NCBI RefSeq assembly: GCF_020521235.1
Contig: NZ_BLAY01000096.1
Location: 1 to 38,573, forward strand
From: Microseira wollei NIES-4236
Lineage (GTDB): Bacteria; Cyanobacteriota; Cyanobacteriia; Cyanobacteriales; Aerosakkonemataceae
Reading direction: 5' to 3'
Length of the DNA stretch: 38,573 bases
The position numbers were made by a program, and so were the translations under genes. Shown piece by piece: positions 17,449-27,080 of the stretch (positions are counted from its first letter, which is position 1; each line of letters begins with the position of its first letter). The notes under the pieces were generated by a model. It was not told where the DNA came from. It saw only the letters and a program-made list of their open reading frames with translations, and did no database searches.

Positions 17449-17786
17449 TACTTTCAGGTAAACTAAGGTTTACGATAAACTATTGTAGCATAAGTTCTAG
17501 AGAATGCGGACGCTACGCGGGTTTATTTGTTGGTCGGGCTGTATCCGCACGCTGACCGTTGCCGATTCCCTTAAACTCCAAGGGAAAGCGTGGGACTTAG
17601 CCCGACATTTGAGTTAAAGCAAGTGGGATTAGAAGCGATCGCTTCCCAACCCCTTGCAGATTAGAGATAATAGATAGCCTGCCAACAAGATGACGCGGAG
17701 ACGCTCGCTTTGCGGGGACGCGGGGAGTTTTTTAACCACCCTCTTTGCATCGCGAGCGTCCTCTTTGATGGGAAACGAGAAATCAG

Positions 17787-19904
17787 ATGTGGAATAAAAC
17801 CAAACAAAAACTGAAAGAATGGCAAGGAACGCTGATAGTTACTGCCTGTATAGCTGGATTAGCGATCGCCGGGAGTAATGCCGGACTTTTTCGCATTTTA
17901 GAATGGGTGACTTTAGATCAATTCTTTCTCATCCGTCCTCAAGAACCCGTTGACAAACGCATTGTTGTTGTCACGATTGACGAACCCGATATCAAATACG
18001 TCAAGCAATGGCCCATGTCAGATCGGGTAATGGCGCAGTTAATTCGCAATATTAACGCTCAACAACCCAGAGGAATTATTATTGATGTTTATCGAGATTT
18101 GCCCGTCGAACCAGGACATCAAGAACTGGTAGAAATATTTAAAAATACTCCTAATTTAATTGGGATTGAAAAAGTTGCAGGCAATCGGATTGCGCCACCC
18201 CCCACCTTGGCTAAACTGGGTCAAGTCGGGTCTAACGATATAGTCGCAGATACCGATGGTAAAATGCGACGCGGCCTCGTTTTATTAGGCAAACCTGATG
18301 GCAGTTTGAGTCAAGGATTAGGCGTGAGAATGGCATTGATGTATCTAGAAAAAGAAAAAGTCGAGCTAAAGGAGATCGATGCCGATAAACAGATATACGG
18401 TTTAGGTAAAGCTAAGTTTGTTCCCCTGTCTGGTAACGATGGACAGTACAACGAAGCAGACATGGGAGGATATCAAATTCTGTTGAATTATCGGGGCGGA
18501 CTCGACCGTTTTAAGCATATCTCCATGACCGATGTTTTGGAGAATCGAATTCCAGGGGATTTAATGCGCGATCGCTTGGTATTTTTCGGCTCAAAAGCAC
18601 CCAGCCTTAATGATAATTACCGCACGCCTTACAATAACAACTTGTTTGCCCCAACTGAGTTAATGCCGGGAGTAGTTATTCACGCCAATTTAACCAGCCA
18701 AATTCTCAGTGCAGCATTAGAAGGTCGTCCCATGCTGCGAGCTTCAGCTAAACCGTTTAATTGGCTATTAATTGTCTTTTGGTCTGGTTACAGTGCCACT
18801 TTCGGTACGCTCTACATTAAGAGACGTTTAATAACAGTAACAGGGATATTAATCGCTGTAACAATTATTGTCACCAGTTCCTATCTTGCCTTTCTATCCG
18901 GTTGGTTGCTGCCTGTATTTACGCCTTTACTTGCTGTAGCTGGTACTACTGTATTCAGCGTCGGTCAAGTGCTGTGGCAAAAACTCATGCTTTCCTATCG
19001 CCAATTAGAAGATTACGCCCACACCCTGGAAGACAAAGTTCAACAACGCACCGCTGAACTAGCAACAGCGAACGACCAACTCGCTAATGCTAATCAGGAA
19101 ATTACTAAACTTAACGAAAAATTGAAAGCGGACAATATCCGCATGAGTGCCGAACTCGACATTCTGCGAGAAATGCAGCAGTTGATTCTGCCTAACCCCG
19201 AAGAACTGGAGTCAATTGAAGGCTTAGAAATTGCCGGATTCATGGAACCTGCTGACGAAGTCGGCGGCGATTATTATGATGTCCTGCACACAGATGGCGT
19301 GGTGACAATTGGCATTGGCGATGTCACCGGACATGGACTCGAAAGCGGCATTTTGATGGTGATGACTCAAGCGGTTGTTCGCACCCTCAAAGAAATACAA
19401 GAAACCGACCCGGTGCGCTTTTTAGATACCCTCAATCGCACGATTTATAAAAATGTCCAGCGGATGAACTCTGACAAGAATTTGACGCTTTGTATCGTTA
19501 ATTATGCCTTTGGTAATCTTAGCATTAGCGGTCAACATGAGGAAGCAATTGTTGTGAGAAAATCCGGTCAAATCGAGCGCATTAAAACGACTGATTTGGG
19601 ATTTCCCATTGGGTTAGATGAAGAAATTGCTGATTTTATTAGCCAGACAACAGTGGCATTAGAACCGGGGGATGGGGTGGTGCTGTACACCGATGGTATC
19701 CCGGAAGCCAAAGATATTAATAAAAAATTCTATGGTCTGGAAAGGCTTTGTGAAGTTGTTTCTAGTAATTGGCACTTGAGTGCGTCACAAATTAAGCAAG
19801 CAGCGATCGATCACCTGCGGGAATTTATTGGAGAACAAAAGGTGTTTGATGATATTACCTTGGTGGTTCTCAAGCGCTGCGATGAGGAGAGGGTGGAGAA
19901 TTAG
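17787..19904 (+). CDS. CHASE2 sensor with PP2C (RsbU/SpoIIE) phosphatase domain
   Basis: 705 residues. An N-terminal membrane segment (~18-33) is followed by an extracytoplasmic CHASE2 domain (~40-320) with DQFFLIRPQEPVDKRIVVVTID. Further hydrophobic segments lie at about 328-410. A coiled coil (~415-465) leads to a SpoIIE-type PP2C domain (~475-700) with metal-binding EVGGDYYDV, GDVTGHGLESG, LYTDGIPEA and FDDITLVVL. Such proteins dephosphorylate STAS antagonists in response to signals. Its phosphatase domain is strongly similar to the end of the next large gene. A 19-bp stem followed by T5 lies ~140 nt downstream. Confidence 0.9.
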   Translation: MWNKTKQKLKEWQGTLIVTACIAGLAIAGSNAGLFRILEWVTLDQFFLIRPQEPVDKRIVVVTIDEPDIKYVKQWPMSDRVMAQLIRNINAQQPRGIIIDVYRDLPVEPGHQELVEIFKNTPNLIGIEKVAGNRIAPPPTLAKLGQVGSNDIVADTDGKMRRGLVLLGKPDGSLSQGLGVRMALMYLEKEKVELKEIDADKQIYGLGKAKFVPLSGNDGQYNEADMGGYQILLNYRGGLDRFKHISMTDVLENRIPGDLMRDRLVFFGSKAPSLNDNYRTPYNNNLFAPTELMPGVVIHANLTSQILSAALEGRPMLRASAKPFNWLLIVFWSGYSATFGTLYIKRRLITVTGILIAVTIIVTSSYLAFLSGWLLPVFTPLLAVAGTTVFSVGQVLWQKLMLSYRQLEDYAHTLEDKVQQRTAELATANDQLANANQEITKLNEKLKADNIRMSAELDILREMQQLILPNPEELESIEGLEIAGFMEPADEVGGDYYDVLHTDGVVTIGIGDVTGHGLESGILMVMTQAVVRTLKEIQETDPVRFLDTLNRTIYKNVQRMNSDKNLTLCIVNYAFGNLSISGQHEEAIVVRKSGQIERIKTTDLGFPIGLDEEIADFISQTTVALEPGDGVVLYTDGIPEAKDINKKFYGLERLCEVVSSNWHLSASQIKQAAIDHLREFIGEQKVFDDITLVVLKRCDEERVEN

Positions 19905-20041
19905 GATCGATCGAGCTTTAAAGTGTAACTAACCTAACTTGGCTAATAGCTAATGGCTGGTAGATCTGGAAAATATTCCCATGAGCAAAGGGCGGCTACC
20001 AATCTAAGACGGGACAAAATGGCCTCTCTCGAAGGGGATTT

Positions 20042-20110
20042 GGGGATTTGGGAAAAGGGGTTTGGCTTGTTCATCCTTCCCCCTTCCCCCTTTTCCCAAA
20101 TCCCCTTTTT
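20042..20110 (+). terminator. Long inverted repeat followed by T5; possible terminator
   Basis: ggggatttgggaaaagggg (20042-20060) pairs perfectly with 20087-20105 around a 26-nt loop, followed by ttttt. It is suitably placed after the CHASE2 gene, but the loop is long, and it lies inside a larger imperfect palindrome (gcggctacca ... tggtagccc), so it may be a dispersed repeat instead. Confidence 0.4.
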
Positions 20111-20203
20111 AACTGTGTTGTCTTGCGCCTACCTGGTAGCCCAAAGGGCTGCTATTCGCCTTGATGATTGCAATCGTCATCGGCTTTCCGAGCGGTCGAT
20201 AAA

Positions 20204-20262
20204 ATTAACAAAACTTTAGCTCAAAAAATCTATTAAAAAAATCAGAAACACTGTATAATGCT
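20204..20262 (+). promoter_or_regulatory. Promoter-like segment duplicated at 26656-26709
   Basis: agctcaaaaaat plus an A-rich run and cagaaacactgTATAATg: a perfect -10 hexamer at 20254-20259 but no good -35. The same segment, slightly changed, precedes the full EamA gene at 26656-26709. It may drive the large kinase gene at 20426, or be only the remnant of an EamA promoter. Confidence 0.35.
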
Positions 20263-20282
20263 AGCAGAAATTTTCCAGGGAA

Positions 20283-20384
20283 GCCTTTGCCGTAATTTTT
20301 CTGGGCATCTACTTGGCGCTATCAGGGGATTCTGCTGTCAAGGAACAGATACCATTAGTACAATCCTCAGGGATTATTGGCTAA
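20283..20384 (+). pseudogene. Duplicated 3' stub of an EamA transporter gene
   Basis: 33 codons read AFAVIFLGIYLALSG, then DSAVKEQIPLVQ, and stop. This matches the last ~28 residues of the intact EamA protein at 27081-28049 with only a few changes, and the DNA also matches through the following ggctaattgctaat repeat. The remaining ~290 codons of this copy are missing. Confidence 0.85.
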
Positions 20385-20425
20385 TTGCTAATCAAAAAGA
20401 TAGTAGCTTATAAGATTGAATAACT

Positions 20426-23400
20426 ATGACTATGATGACAATTCCTGGCTATCGCGTCACCCAGCAGTTGTATTCAGGTTCCAGAACCCAGGTTCATCGG
20501 GCAATTTGTGAATCAGACCAAACAGCAGTGGTACTCAAACTGCTATTGAATGAGTATCCCACCTTCAATGAACTGGTGCAGTTCCGCAATCAGTACACGA
20601 TTGGCAAAAATCTCGATTTGCCAGGAGCGATCAAGCATCTGAGTTTAGAAACCTACCGCAATGGTTTTGTACTGGTGATGGAGGACTTTGGCGGCGTTTC
20701 CCTTTCTGATTACATCACCTGTTTAGGTGATGGGGAAAATTCCCCATTTACCGCTCCTGGTATGTTAAGCGAATTTCTCAATATTGCTATCCAAATTGTC
20801 CAAACTCTAGAAGGACTATATCACAACCGAGTTATTCACAAAGATATCAAGCCCCAGAATATTCTAATTAACCCCCAAACCAAAGAGGTAAAACTAATTG
20901 ACTTCAGTATCTCCTCCCTCTTACCGAGAGAGAACCAGGAGATTACTAACCCCAATATGTTGGAAGGAACGCTAGCGTATATATCCCCGGAACAGACAGG
21001 AAGGATGAATCGGGGTATCGACTACCGCACCGACTTTTACTCTCTAGGGGTAACGTTCTACCAAATGCTCACCGGAAAACTTCCCTTCGAGTCGGATGAC
21101 CCACTGGAGTTAGTCCACTGTCACATTGCCAGACAACCGACTCCCCCAATCGAAATCAATCCCGCCATCCCGCAGGTATTAAATGATATGGTGATGAAAT
21201 TGATGGCGAAAACGGCTGAGGAGCGCTATCAATCAGCTTTTGGCATCAAGTACGACCTGCAAAGGTGTTTAGAACAATACTCAGCTACAGGCAGTATCAA
21301 TCTGTTTGAATTGGCACAAAGGGATATCTGCGAGCGCTTCACGATTCCAGAAAAACTTTACGGCAGAGAAACAGAAGTGGCAACCCTGCTAGCTGCCTTT
21401 GACAGAGTTAGCTCTGGAAGCACTGAGATGATGTTAGTAGCAGGTTTTTCGGGGATTGGAAAAACTGCTGTAGTTAATGAAGTTCATAAACCAATTGTGC
21501 GGCAACGCGGTTACTTCATTAAAGGGAAATTTGACCAATTCAAGCGCGATATTCCCTTCTCTGCTTGGGTGCAGACATTTCAGAATTTGATGCGGCAATT
21601 GCTCACCGAAAGTACTGCCTCTTTAGCAACGTGGAAAGCCAAAATCTTGGCAGCTTTGGGTGAAAACTCTCAGGTAATTATTGATGTCATCCCAGAATTA
21701 GAGCTATTGATTGGCAAGCAGCCAGAAGTGCCACAACTGGAGGGGACTGCTGCCCAAAATCGCTTCAATTTGTTGTTTGAGAAGTTTATCCGAGTGTTCG
21801 CGACCCAAGAGCATCCCCTAGTCATTTTCTTAGATGACTTGCAGTGGGCAGATTCTGCTTCTCTGAAGTTGATGCAGTTGTTGATGAGCAAAGGGGATAC
21901 TCGCCATCTTTTATTGTTAGGAGCTTATCGAGATAATGAAGTATTTCCAGCACACCCGTTGCTCCTGACGTTGGATGAGATTCGGAAAACTCAGGCGACA
22001 GTCAATCAAATTACTTTAGCACCCCTAGACCAATCTTCCTTAAACCGCCTGATTGCTGATACTCTTTCCTGTCCGCCAGAGCGAGCAGTTCCTTTAACGA
22101 AGCTGGTTTTAACCAAAACTAAAGGCAATCCTTTCTTTAGCAATCAATTCCTCAAATCTCTCCATGATTCAGGGTTAATCTTCTTTGATTTTAGTATGGG
22201 CTATTGGCAGTGCGACATTGCCAAAGTCAGGGCGCTGGCTGTCAGCGATGATGTGGTCGAGTTTATGGCAACTCAATTGCAAAAGCTGCCCCAGAATACT
22301 CAGGAAGTGTTGAAGTTAGCCGCTTGCATTGGCAACCAATTTGACTTAGCCACTCTCTCCATTGTACATGAGAAATCCCTTTCCGAGACGGCGGCTGACC
22401 TGTGGAGATCATTGCAAGAAGGGTTGATTATACCCAATAGCGAAGTTTATAAATTTTTCCAAGAACAAGGGGAAGAATCATCAGCTAATACCAAGGATAA
22501 ATTATTAATTAAAAATCCAGAATCAGCAATTAATTATAGATTTTTGCACGACCGGGTACAGCAAGCAGCCTATTTTCTGATTCCAGAGAGTCAAAAAAAG
22601 TCAACCCACATAAAAATTGGTCAACTGCTACTGAACAATACTGACCAACAGAAGCGTGAAGAGAATATTTTTGATATTGTCAACCACTTGAATATTGGAT
22701 TGGAGTTAATTACTGACCAAATAAAGCGGGATGAGCTGGCTCAATTGAATCTGATTGCTGGACGTAAAGCCTTGGCTTCTACTGCTTATGCTGCTGCCGT
22801 TGAATATTTAACTGTGGGGATGAAACTGTTGAGAGTGGATAGCTGGCAGACTCAGTATGACTTGACTCTGGAACTCTATTCCCAAGCAACAGAGGCAGCA
22901 TTCCTGAACACTGATTTTGCCCAAATGGAGAGATGGGCAGATGTTGTTATACAACGGGCAAAAACTATTCTCGACAAAGTGAAAGTTTATGCAATCAAAA
23001 TCCAAACTCGCGGGGCACAATTCAAACAACTGGAAGCTGTTAAGATTGGGCTACAACTGCTGAAGCTACTAGGAAGCGACTTACCCGAATCACCTACCCC
23101 GTCGGATATTGAGCTAGCAATCTCTAGCACCATGACTTCTTTGACGGGAAAAAGTACAGAGGAGTTGATGAATTTGCCTCCCATGACAGATGGCAAGAAG
23201 CTGGCAGCTATGCAGATCTTATCGGTGATAATTCCTAGTGCCTTTCAAGCTGCACCAGCCCTGTTTCCTCTGATTGCCTGCGAACAGGTCAATTTATCGA
23301 TCAAATATGGCAATGGACCCTTGTCTCCTTGGGCTTATGCTTGTTACGGGATAATTTTGAATGGTGTAGTCCAAGATTTTGAGTCTGCTTATAAATTTGG

Positions 23401-26260
23401 TCAATTGGCTTTAAGACTAGCAGAACGTTTCAATCGGCTAGAAATCTCGATTAAGACAGCTTATGTCGTTGCTGCATATACACTCCATGTCAAAACTCAT
23501 ATGAGGGAAGGTTTATCGCTGTTAGCGGCAGGATATCCCAAGGCACTGGAAAACGGAGATTTAGAATTTGCTGGTCATTTTGGCCATATGAAATGCCGAG
23601 TTTCCTATTGGATGGGTTTGCCACTGACGGAACTGGAACGGGAAATGGCAGCGTACAGTCAGGCGCTCACTCAATTCAAGCAAGAGACGAGCTTGAATTA
23701 TCATCAAATGGGTTGGCAGGCGGTTTTGACATTGCTGGGCAGGTCAGAAAATCCCTGTAGTTTAAGGGGTGAGGCATACAACGAGGAGGAATTGCTCCCC
23801 CATCATCTTGAACTGAATGACCGCTGTGGCTTGAGCTACCTTTATATCCAAAAACTGATCCTCTGTTATCTATTTGGGTATCGCTTTCAAGCCTTAGAAA
23901 ATGCAGAGCAAGCAGAACAGTATTTGGACGGGTTGATTGGGTTACTCAGTGTACCTGCGTTCTATTTCTATTCTTCTCTAGCGCGTCTGGCTCTGTTTGC
24001 CAAGATTGACAACAGCGAACTTTCTCAGGTAGAACCTGAAAAGGAAGCATACCTGAAACAAGTGGTTACCAACCAGCAGAAACTGAAAAATTGGTCTGAC
24101 CATGCTCCCATGAATTTTCAGCACAAGTATGACTTAGTGGAGGCAGAAAAAGCGCAAGTTTTAGGGCAATATCTGGAAGCAATGGAGCTTTATGAAAGAG
24201 CTATATCTGGAGCCAAGGACAACGAATATATTCAGGATGAAGCCCTAGCCAACGAACTCGCGGCCAAATTCTATCTAGGTTGGGGCAAACAAACCATTGC
24301 CCAAACTTACCTAACTAATGCCTACTACTGCTATGCTCGTTGGGGAGCTAAGGCAAAAGTTGCAGATTTAGAAAAACGTTATCCTCAATTACTTGCTCCC
24401 ATTCTCCTTCAGGCAAAAACGCCAAAACTAGGGGAAACAATTTTCCAAACGCTCACGCCAACCGTCACCTCCAGCAGTTCAAGTTCGGGCAGTTCAGATG
24501 TTCTAGACTTGGCAACGGTACTCAAAGCCTCTCAAGCTCTCTCTAGTGAAATTCATCTGGATAAATTGCTCTCCACTTTGATGCGAGTTGTGCTAGAAAA
24601 TGCTGGAGCTTCTAAATCCGCTCTGATTTTATCCCAGGCCGCTAATTTGGTGATTGAGGCAACTGGTGTTGCTGGTGGGGACATGACTGTACTCCAATCG
24701 ATTGGAGTCGAACAAAGCCAGGAAATTCCTGTTAGTTTAATTAACTACGTCTATCGCACCCGCGAAACTCTGGTACTCGATAATCCTGATGCCCAAAATA
24801 GCTTTTCTGCTGACCCCTACATCATTGCTAATCAACCAAAATCACTCCTCTGTACCCCCATTGTCAATCAGGGTAAACTCCTAGGGATTCTGTATTTAGA
24901 AAATAATTTAACTACGAAGGCATTTACAACCGATAGGTTGGCAGTTTTAAACATCTTATCTAGGCAAGCCGCCATCTCGATTGCTAATGCCAAACTTTAT
25001 GAAGAAGTCACCGCCAGCGAAAGACGGTTGACTCAGTACCTGGAAGCAATGCCTGTGGGTGTATCTGTTCACCAACCAAATGGACAACTCTACTACACCA
25101 ATCAGGTAGCACAGAAGTTGCTGGGTATAAAAGTTATACCGGAAGCCGAAACCGAGCAATTGTCAGAGACATATCAAGTTTATCGCGCTGGAACTAATCA
25201 GTTGTATCCCATTGACCAACTGCCAATCGCGCGATCGCTCTCTGGCGAACCTGCAAAAGCTGACGACCTTGAACTCCACCACCCCAATAAAACTATCGCA
25301 TTGGAAATTTCCAGCACGCCAATTTTGGATGAAACGGGCAAAATTGTTTATGCGATCGCAGCATTTCAAGACATCACGCAACGCAAACAAGCCGAGAAAT
25401 TAATCGCCGAATACAATCGCACCCTAGAAGAGCAAGTTAAAGAACGTACTGCCCAACTCGCCGCAGCTAACCAAGAAATTATGGCACTCAACTCACGCCT
25501 CAAAGAAGAAAATCTCCGCATGAGTGCGGAGTTAGAGGTAACGCGCAAACTGCAACAGATGATTCTACCCAAGCAGTCGGAATTAGAGTCAATTGAGGGA
25601 TTAGAAATCGCCGGATTTATGGAACCTGCCGCTGAAGTGGGCGGCGACTACTACGACGTACTGCAACAGAATGGCCAAGTCAAAATTAGCATTGGCGATG
25701 TCACCGGACATGGTTTAGAAAGTGGCGTGTTAATGCTGATGACACAAACCGCAGTTCGCACTTTACAGGAAAGTAACCAAACCGATACGGTGCAATTTTT
25801 GGATATTCTCAACCGCACGATTTATCACAACCTACAGCGCATTAATCCTAATAAAAACCTGACGCTGGCTCTTTTAGACTATGCCGACGGCATTTTGAAA
25901 ATCAGCGGGCAACATGAAGAGATAATTGTGGTGCGTGCTGGGGGTCAAGTCGAGCGGATTGATACAATGTATCTCGGTTTTCCCATTGGCTTGGATGAGG
26001 AGATTGCTGATTTCATTGCTTCCGAACAAGTGCAACTTAATCCGGGGGATGTGGTGGTGTTATACACCGATGGAATTACGGAAGCGGAAAATATTAATTG
26101 CCAGCTATATGGAGTGGAACGGTTATGTGAAATGGTCAGGTTAAATTGTGCGCGATCGCCACAAGAAATCCGACAAGCGGTAATAGAAGATGTGCGGCGG
26201 CATATTGGGGAGCAAAAACTTTTTGATGATATTACTTTGGTGGTATTGAAACAGAAGTAG
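20426..26260 (+). CDS. Giant sensor: Ser/Thr kinase, STAND-type ATPase, TPR, GAF, PAS, PP2C phosphatase
   Basis: 1944 residues. Kinase domain ~8-280: IHKDIKPQNIL near 136, with DFS in place of DFG. AAA/STAND ATPase ~310-800: Walker A GFSGIGKT near 338, Walker B LVIFLDDLQWAD near 465. TPR-like helices ~800-1320, a serine-rich linker near 1350, GAF ~1360-1525, PAS ~1530-1650, coiled coil ~1655-1705, PP2C ~1710-1944 with EVGGDYYDV, GDVTGHGLESG and LYTDGITEA. Many cyanobacterial relatives end in a histidine kinase or cyclase; here the output is an RsbU-type phosphatase like that of the CHASE2 gene. Cytoplasmic. Kinase and phosphatase in one chain imply tunable control of a phosphoprotein, perhaps a STAS antagonist. 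Confidence 0.92.
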   Translation: MTMMTIPGYRVTQQLYSGSRTQVHRAICESDQTAVVLKLLLNEYPTFNELVQFRNQYTIGKNLDLPGAIKHLSLETYRNGFVLVMEDFGGVSLSDYITCLGDGENSPFTAPGMLSEFLNIAIQIVQTLEGLYHNRVIHKDIKPQNILINPQTKEVKLIDFSISSLLPRENQEITNPNMLEGTLAYISPEQTGRMNRGIDYRTDFYSLGVTFYQMLTGKLPFESDDPLELVHCHIARQPTPPIEINPAIPQVLNDMVMKLMAKTAEERYQSAFGIKYDLQRCLEQYSATGSINLFELAQRDICERFTIPEKLYGRETEVATLLAAFDRVSSGSTEMMLVAGFSGIGKTAVVNEVHKPIVRQRGYFIKGKFDQFKRDIPFSAWVQTFQNLMRQLLTESTASLATWKAKILAALGENSQVIIDVIPELELLIGKQPEVPQLEGTAAQNRFNLLFEKFIRVFATQEHPLVIFLDDLQWADSASLKLMQLLMSKGDTRHLLLLGAYRDNEVFPAHPLLLTLDEIRKTQATVNQITLAPLDQSSLNRLIADTLSCPPERAVPLTKLVLTKTKGNPFFSNQFLKSLHDSGLIFFDFSMGYWQCDIAKVRALAVSDDVVEFMATQLQKLPQNTQEVLKLAACIGNQFDLATLSIVHEKSLSETAADLWRSLQEGLIIPNSEVYKFFQEQGEESSANTKDKLLIKNPESAINYRFLHDRVQQAAYFLIPESQKKSTHIKIGQLLLNNTDQQKREENIFDIVNHLNIGLELITDQIKRDELAQLNLIAGRKALASTAYAAAVEYLTVGMKLLRVDSWQTQYDLTLELYSQATEAAFLNTDFAQMERWADVVIQRAKTILDKVKVYAIKIQTRGAQFKQLEAVKIGLQLLKLLGSDLPESPTPSDIELAISSTMTSLTGKSTEELMNLPPMTDGKKLAAMQILSVIIPSAFQAAPALFPLIACEQVNLSIKYGNGPLSPWAYACYGIILNGVVQDFESAYKFGQLALRLAERFNRLEISIKTAYVVAAYTLHVKTHMREGLSLLAAGYPKALENGDLEFAGHFGHMKCRVSYWMGLPLTELEREMAAYSQALTQFKQETSLNYHQMGWQAVLTLLGRSENPCSLRGEAYNEEELLPHHLELNDRCGLSYLYIQKLILCYLFGYRFQALENAEQAEQYLDGLIGLLSVPAFYFYSSLARLALFAKIDNSELSQVEPEKEAYLKQVVTNQQKLKNWSDHAPMNFQHKYDLVEAEKAQVLGQYLEAMELYERAISGAKDNEYIQDEALANELAAKFYLGWGKQTIAQTYLTNAYYCYARWGAKAKVADLEKRYPQLLAPILLQAKTPKLGETIFQTLTPTVTSSSSSSGSSDVLDLATVLKASQALSSEIHLDKLLSTLMRVVLENAGASKSALILSQAANLVIEATGVAGGDMTVLQSIGVEQSQEIPVSLINYVYRTRETLVLDNPDAQNSFSADPYIIANQPKSLLCTPIVNQGKLLGILYLENNLTTKAFTTDRLAVLNILSRQAAISIANAKLYEEVTASERRLTQYLEAMPVGVSVHQPNGQLYYTNQVAQKLLGIKVIPEAETEQLSETYQVYRAGTNQLYPIDQLPIARSLSGEPAKADDLELHHPNKTIALEISSTPILDETGKIVYAIAAFQDITQRKQAEKLIAEYNRTLEEQVKERTAQLAAANQEIMALNSRLKEENLRMSAELEVTRKLQQMILPKQSELESIEGLEIAGFMEPAAEVGGDYYDVLQQNGQVKISIGDVTGHGLESGVLMLMTQTAVRTLQESNQTDTVQFLDILNRTIYHNLQRINPNKNLTLALLDYADGILKISGQHEEIIVVRAGGQVERIDTMYLGFPIGLDEEIADFIASEQVQLNPGDVVVLYTDGITEAENINCQLYGVERLCEMVRLNCARSPQEIRQAVIEDVRRHIGEQKLFDDITLVVLKQK

Positions 26261-26438
26261 ATAGTTTCGTGAAAAAGACGTTGGTTATACAGCGATTATT
26301 GAGGGTTTGGGCCTAGTTAAGCACCCTACTCTATGTGTATGGATGGCTAATTGCTAATTGCAAGCTTGCTAATTGCTAATATAGTATTTTTCCTGATTGA
26401 GCCATTAGCTATTATTCGTAGTGAATAGTTGTGACATT

Positions 26439-26468
26439 GGTAATTGGTAATTGGTAATTGGTAATTGG
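26439..26468 (+). repeat. Heptamer tandem repeat (ggtaatt x4)
   Basis: Four perfect 7-bp units, a short tandemly repeated repetitive sequence typical of filamentous cyanobacteria. Confidence 0.85.
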
Positions 26469-26584
26469 ATTCATGGCTCAGTCTACTCTTGACAATTACC
26501 CATTACCGAGCGTCATCAACCCGGTTTCTGCGTCCATTTCTCGCTGTCAAACGCAGGATTTTTCCGCTCACCTTTGTTTCTTTG

Positions 26585-26649
26585 TCAAGGGATGTAACTA
26601 GCAACTTGAGTTATTAGCAGTTACACAACCGTTGCTATTGGACATGATA
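26585..26649. mobile_element. MITE right end F (ggacatgata, followed by TCA)
   Basis: The segment attagcagttacacaaccg, then ggacatgata and TCA, closely matches the right half of copy B (30195-30234). No matching left terminus is visible upstream; the left part near 26330-26400 shares interior sequence (gcaagcttgctaattgctaat) with the insertion at 30623. It is a truncated or diverged copy. Confidence 0.6.
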
Positions 26650-27080
26650 TCAGTTATAATTCACAAAAAGCTCAAAAAATATATAAAAAAGCAGAAATAG
26701 TGTATGATATTATCATTAGGAATTACCCCAAGAAACTCGGTTTATCCGAAAAATCGTTGGTTTTGAAGAAACCGGGTTTATGGCGTCGTCGTGGGTAAGT
26801 CCCCAGGGTAAATTACCCAGGAGTAAAATATTCAGGAATAGCATCAGCCAAATGGCCAAAATTATTTTGATTAAGCGGAAATTTTGGGAAATTGCAATTG
26901 CGCGATCGCCGACAGACTGTCAATCTAACTTTGGCAGGGTCCGCAGTCTCGAACCGTTTTGGATGGACGGGGAAATCCGATGGCACAAAGTGCTTTTGGG
27001 ATTTGAGAAAGTGCTGCTAATAAACTTTCATCTCATTAATTAAAAAAAGTTCAATCTACCAATCCAAAATATAACCTAGA

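Larger units (their letters stand above)
16232..17610 (-). mobile_element. IS200/IS605-type element (tnpB only) inserted in DUF928
   Basis: 1379 bp, oriented on the minus strand. Removing it joins GAT TTA to GAG TTA in frame and restores EWGDLELKQVGLEAIA, so both ends are placed to within a few bases. No target duplication, as expected for this family. The right end (16232-16260) carries the gtgtgggtagttcac terminus. The left-end region (17449-17610) contains an inverted gtcgggct/agcccgac pair. No tnpA is present, so it is non-autonomous for transposition. Confidence 0.8.
15621..17664 (+). pseudogene. DUF928 gene, broken by deletion and by a tnpB element
   Basis: DUF928 proteins are cyanobacterial exported proteins of unknown function, often near CHAT and adhesin genes. 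Pieces: 15640-15870 (doubled segment QFALPGDAVPKTSVGGGVRG / QFALPSGATPRTSVGAGVRG, then ALVPPTKQG and SARPTIF), then a frame change with loss of roughly a dozen residues, 15869-16231 (SLQDQEGNPFYKV to VKEWGDL), the tnpB element 16232-17610, and the true C-terminus ELKQVGLEAIASQPLAD ending at 17664. The signal peptide is missing and the start is joined to the CHAT relic. Three independent lesions, so a pseudogene. Confidence 0.8.
26261..27080. other. 820-bp repeat-rich intergenic region
   Basis: It contains TAATTGC and GGTAATT heptamer runs, the right end of a TATC(A/G)TGTCC-family MITE (to 26649), a copy of the EamA promoter-like segment (26656-26709), and aaaccgggttt palindromes (~26737-26800). 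An 87-codon plus-strand frame at 26780-27043 spans a repeat and is not convincing. No gene is supported. Confidence 0.6.

Noticed and set aside
26780-27043. 87-codon frame upstream of EamA
   Set aside because: Begins inside an aaaccgggttt repeat and shows no protein-like features.
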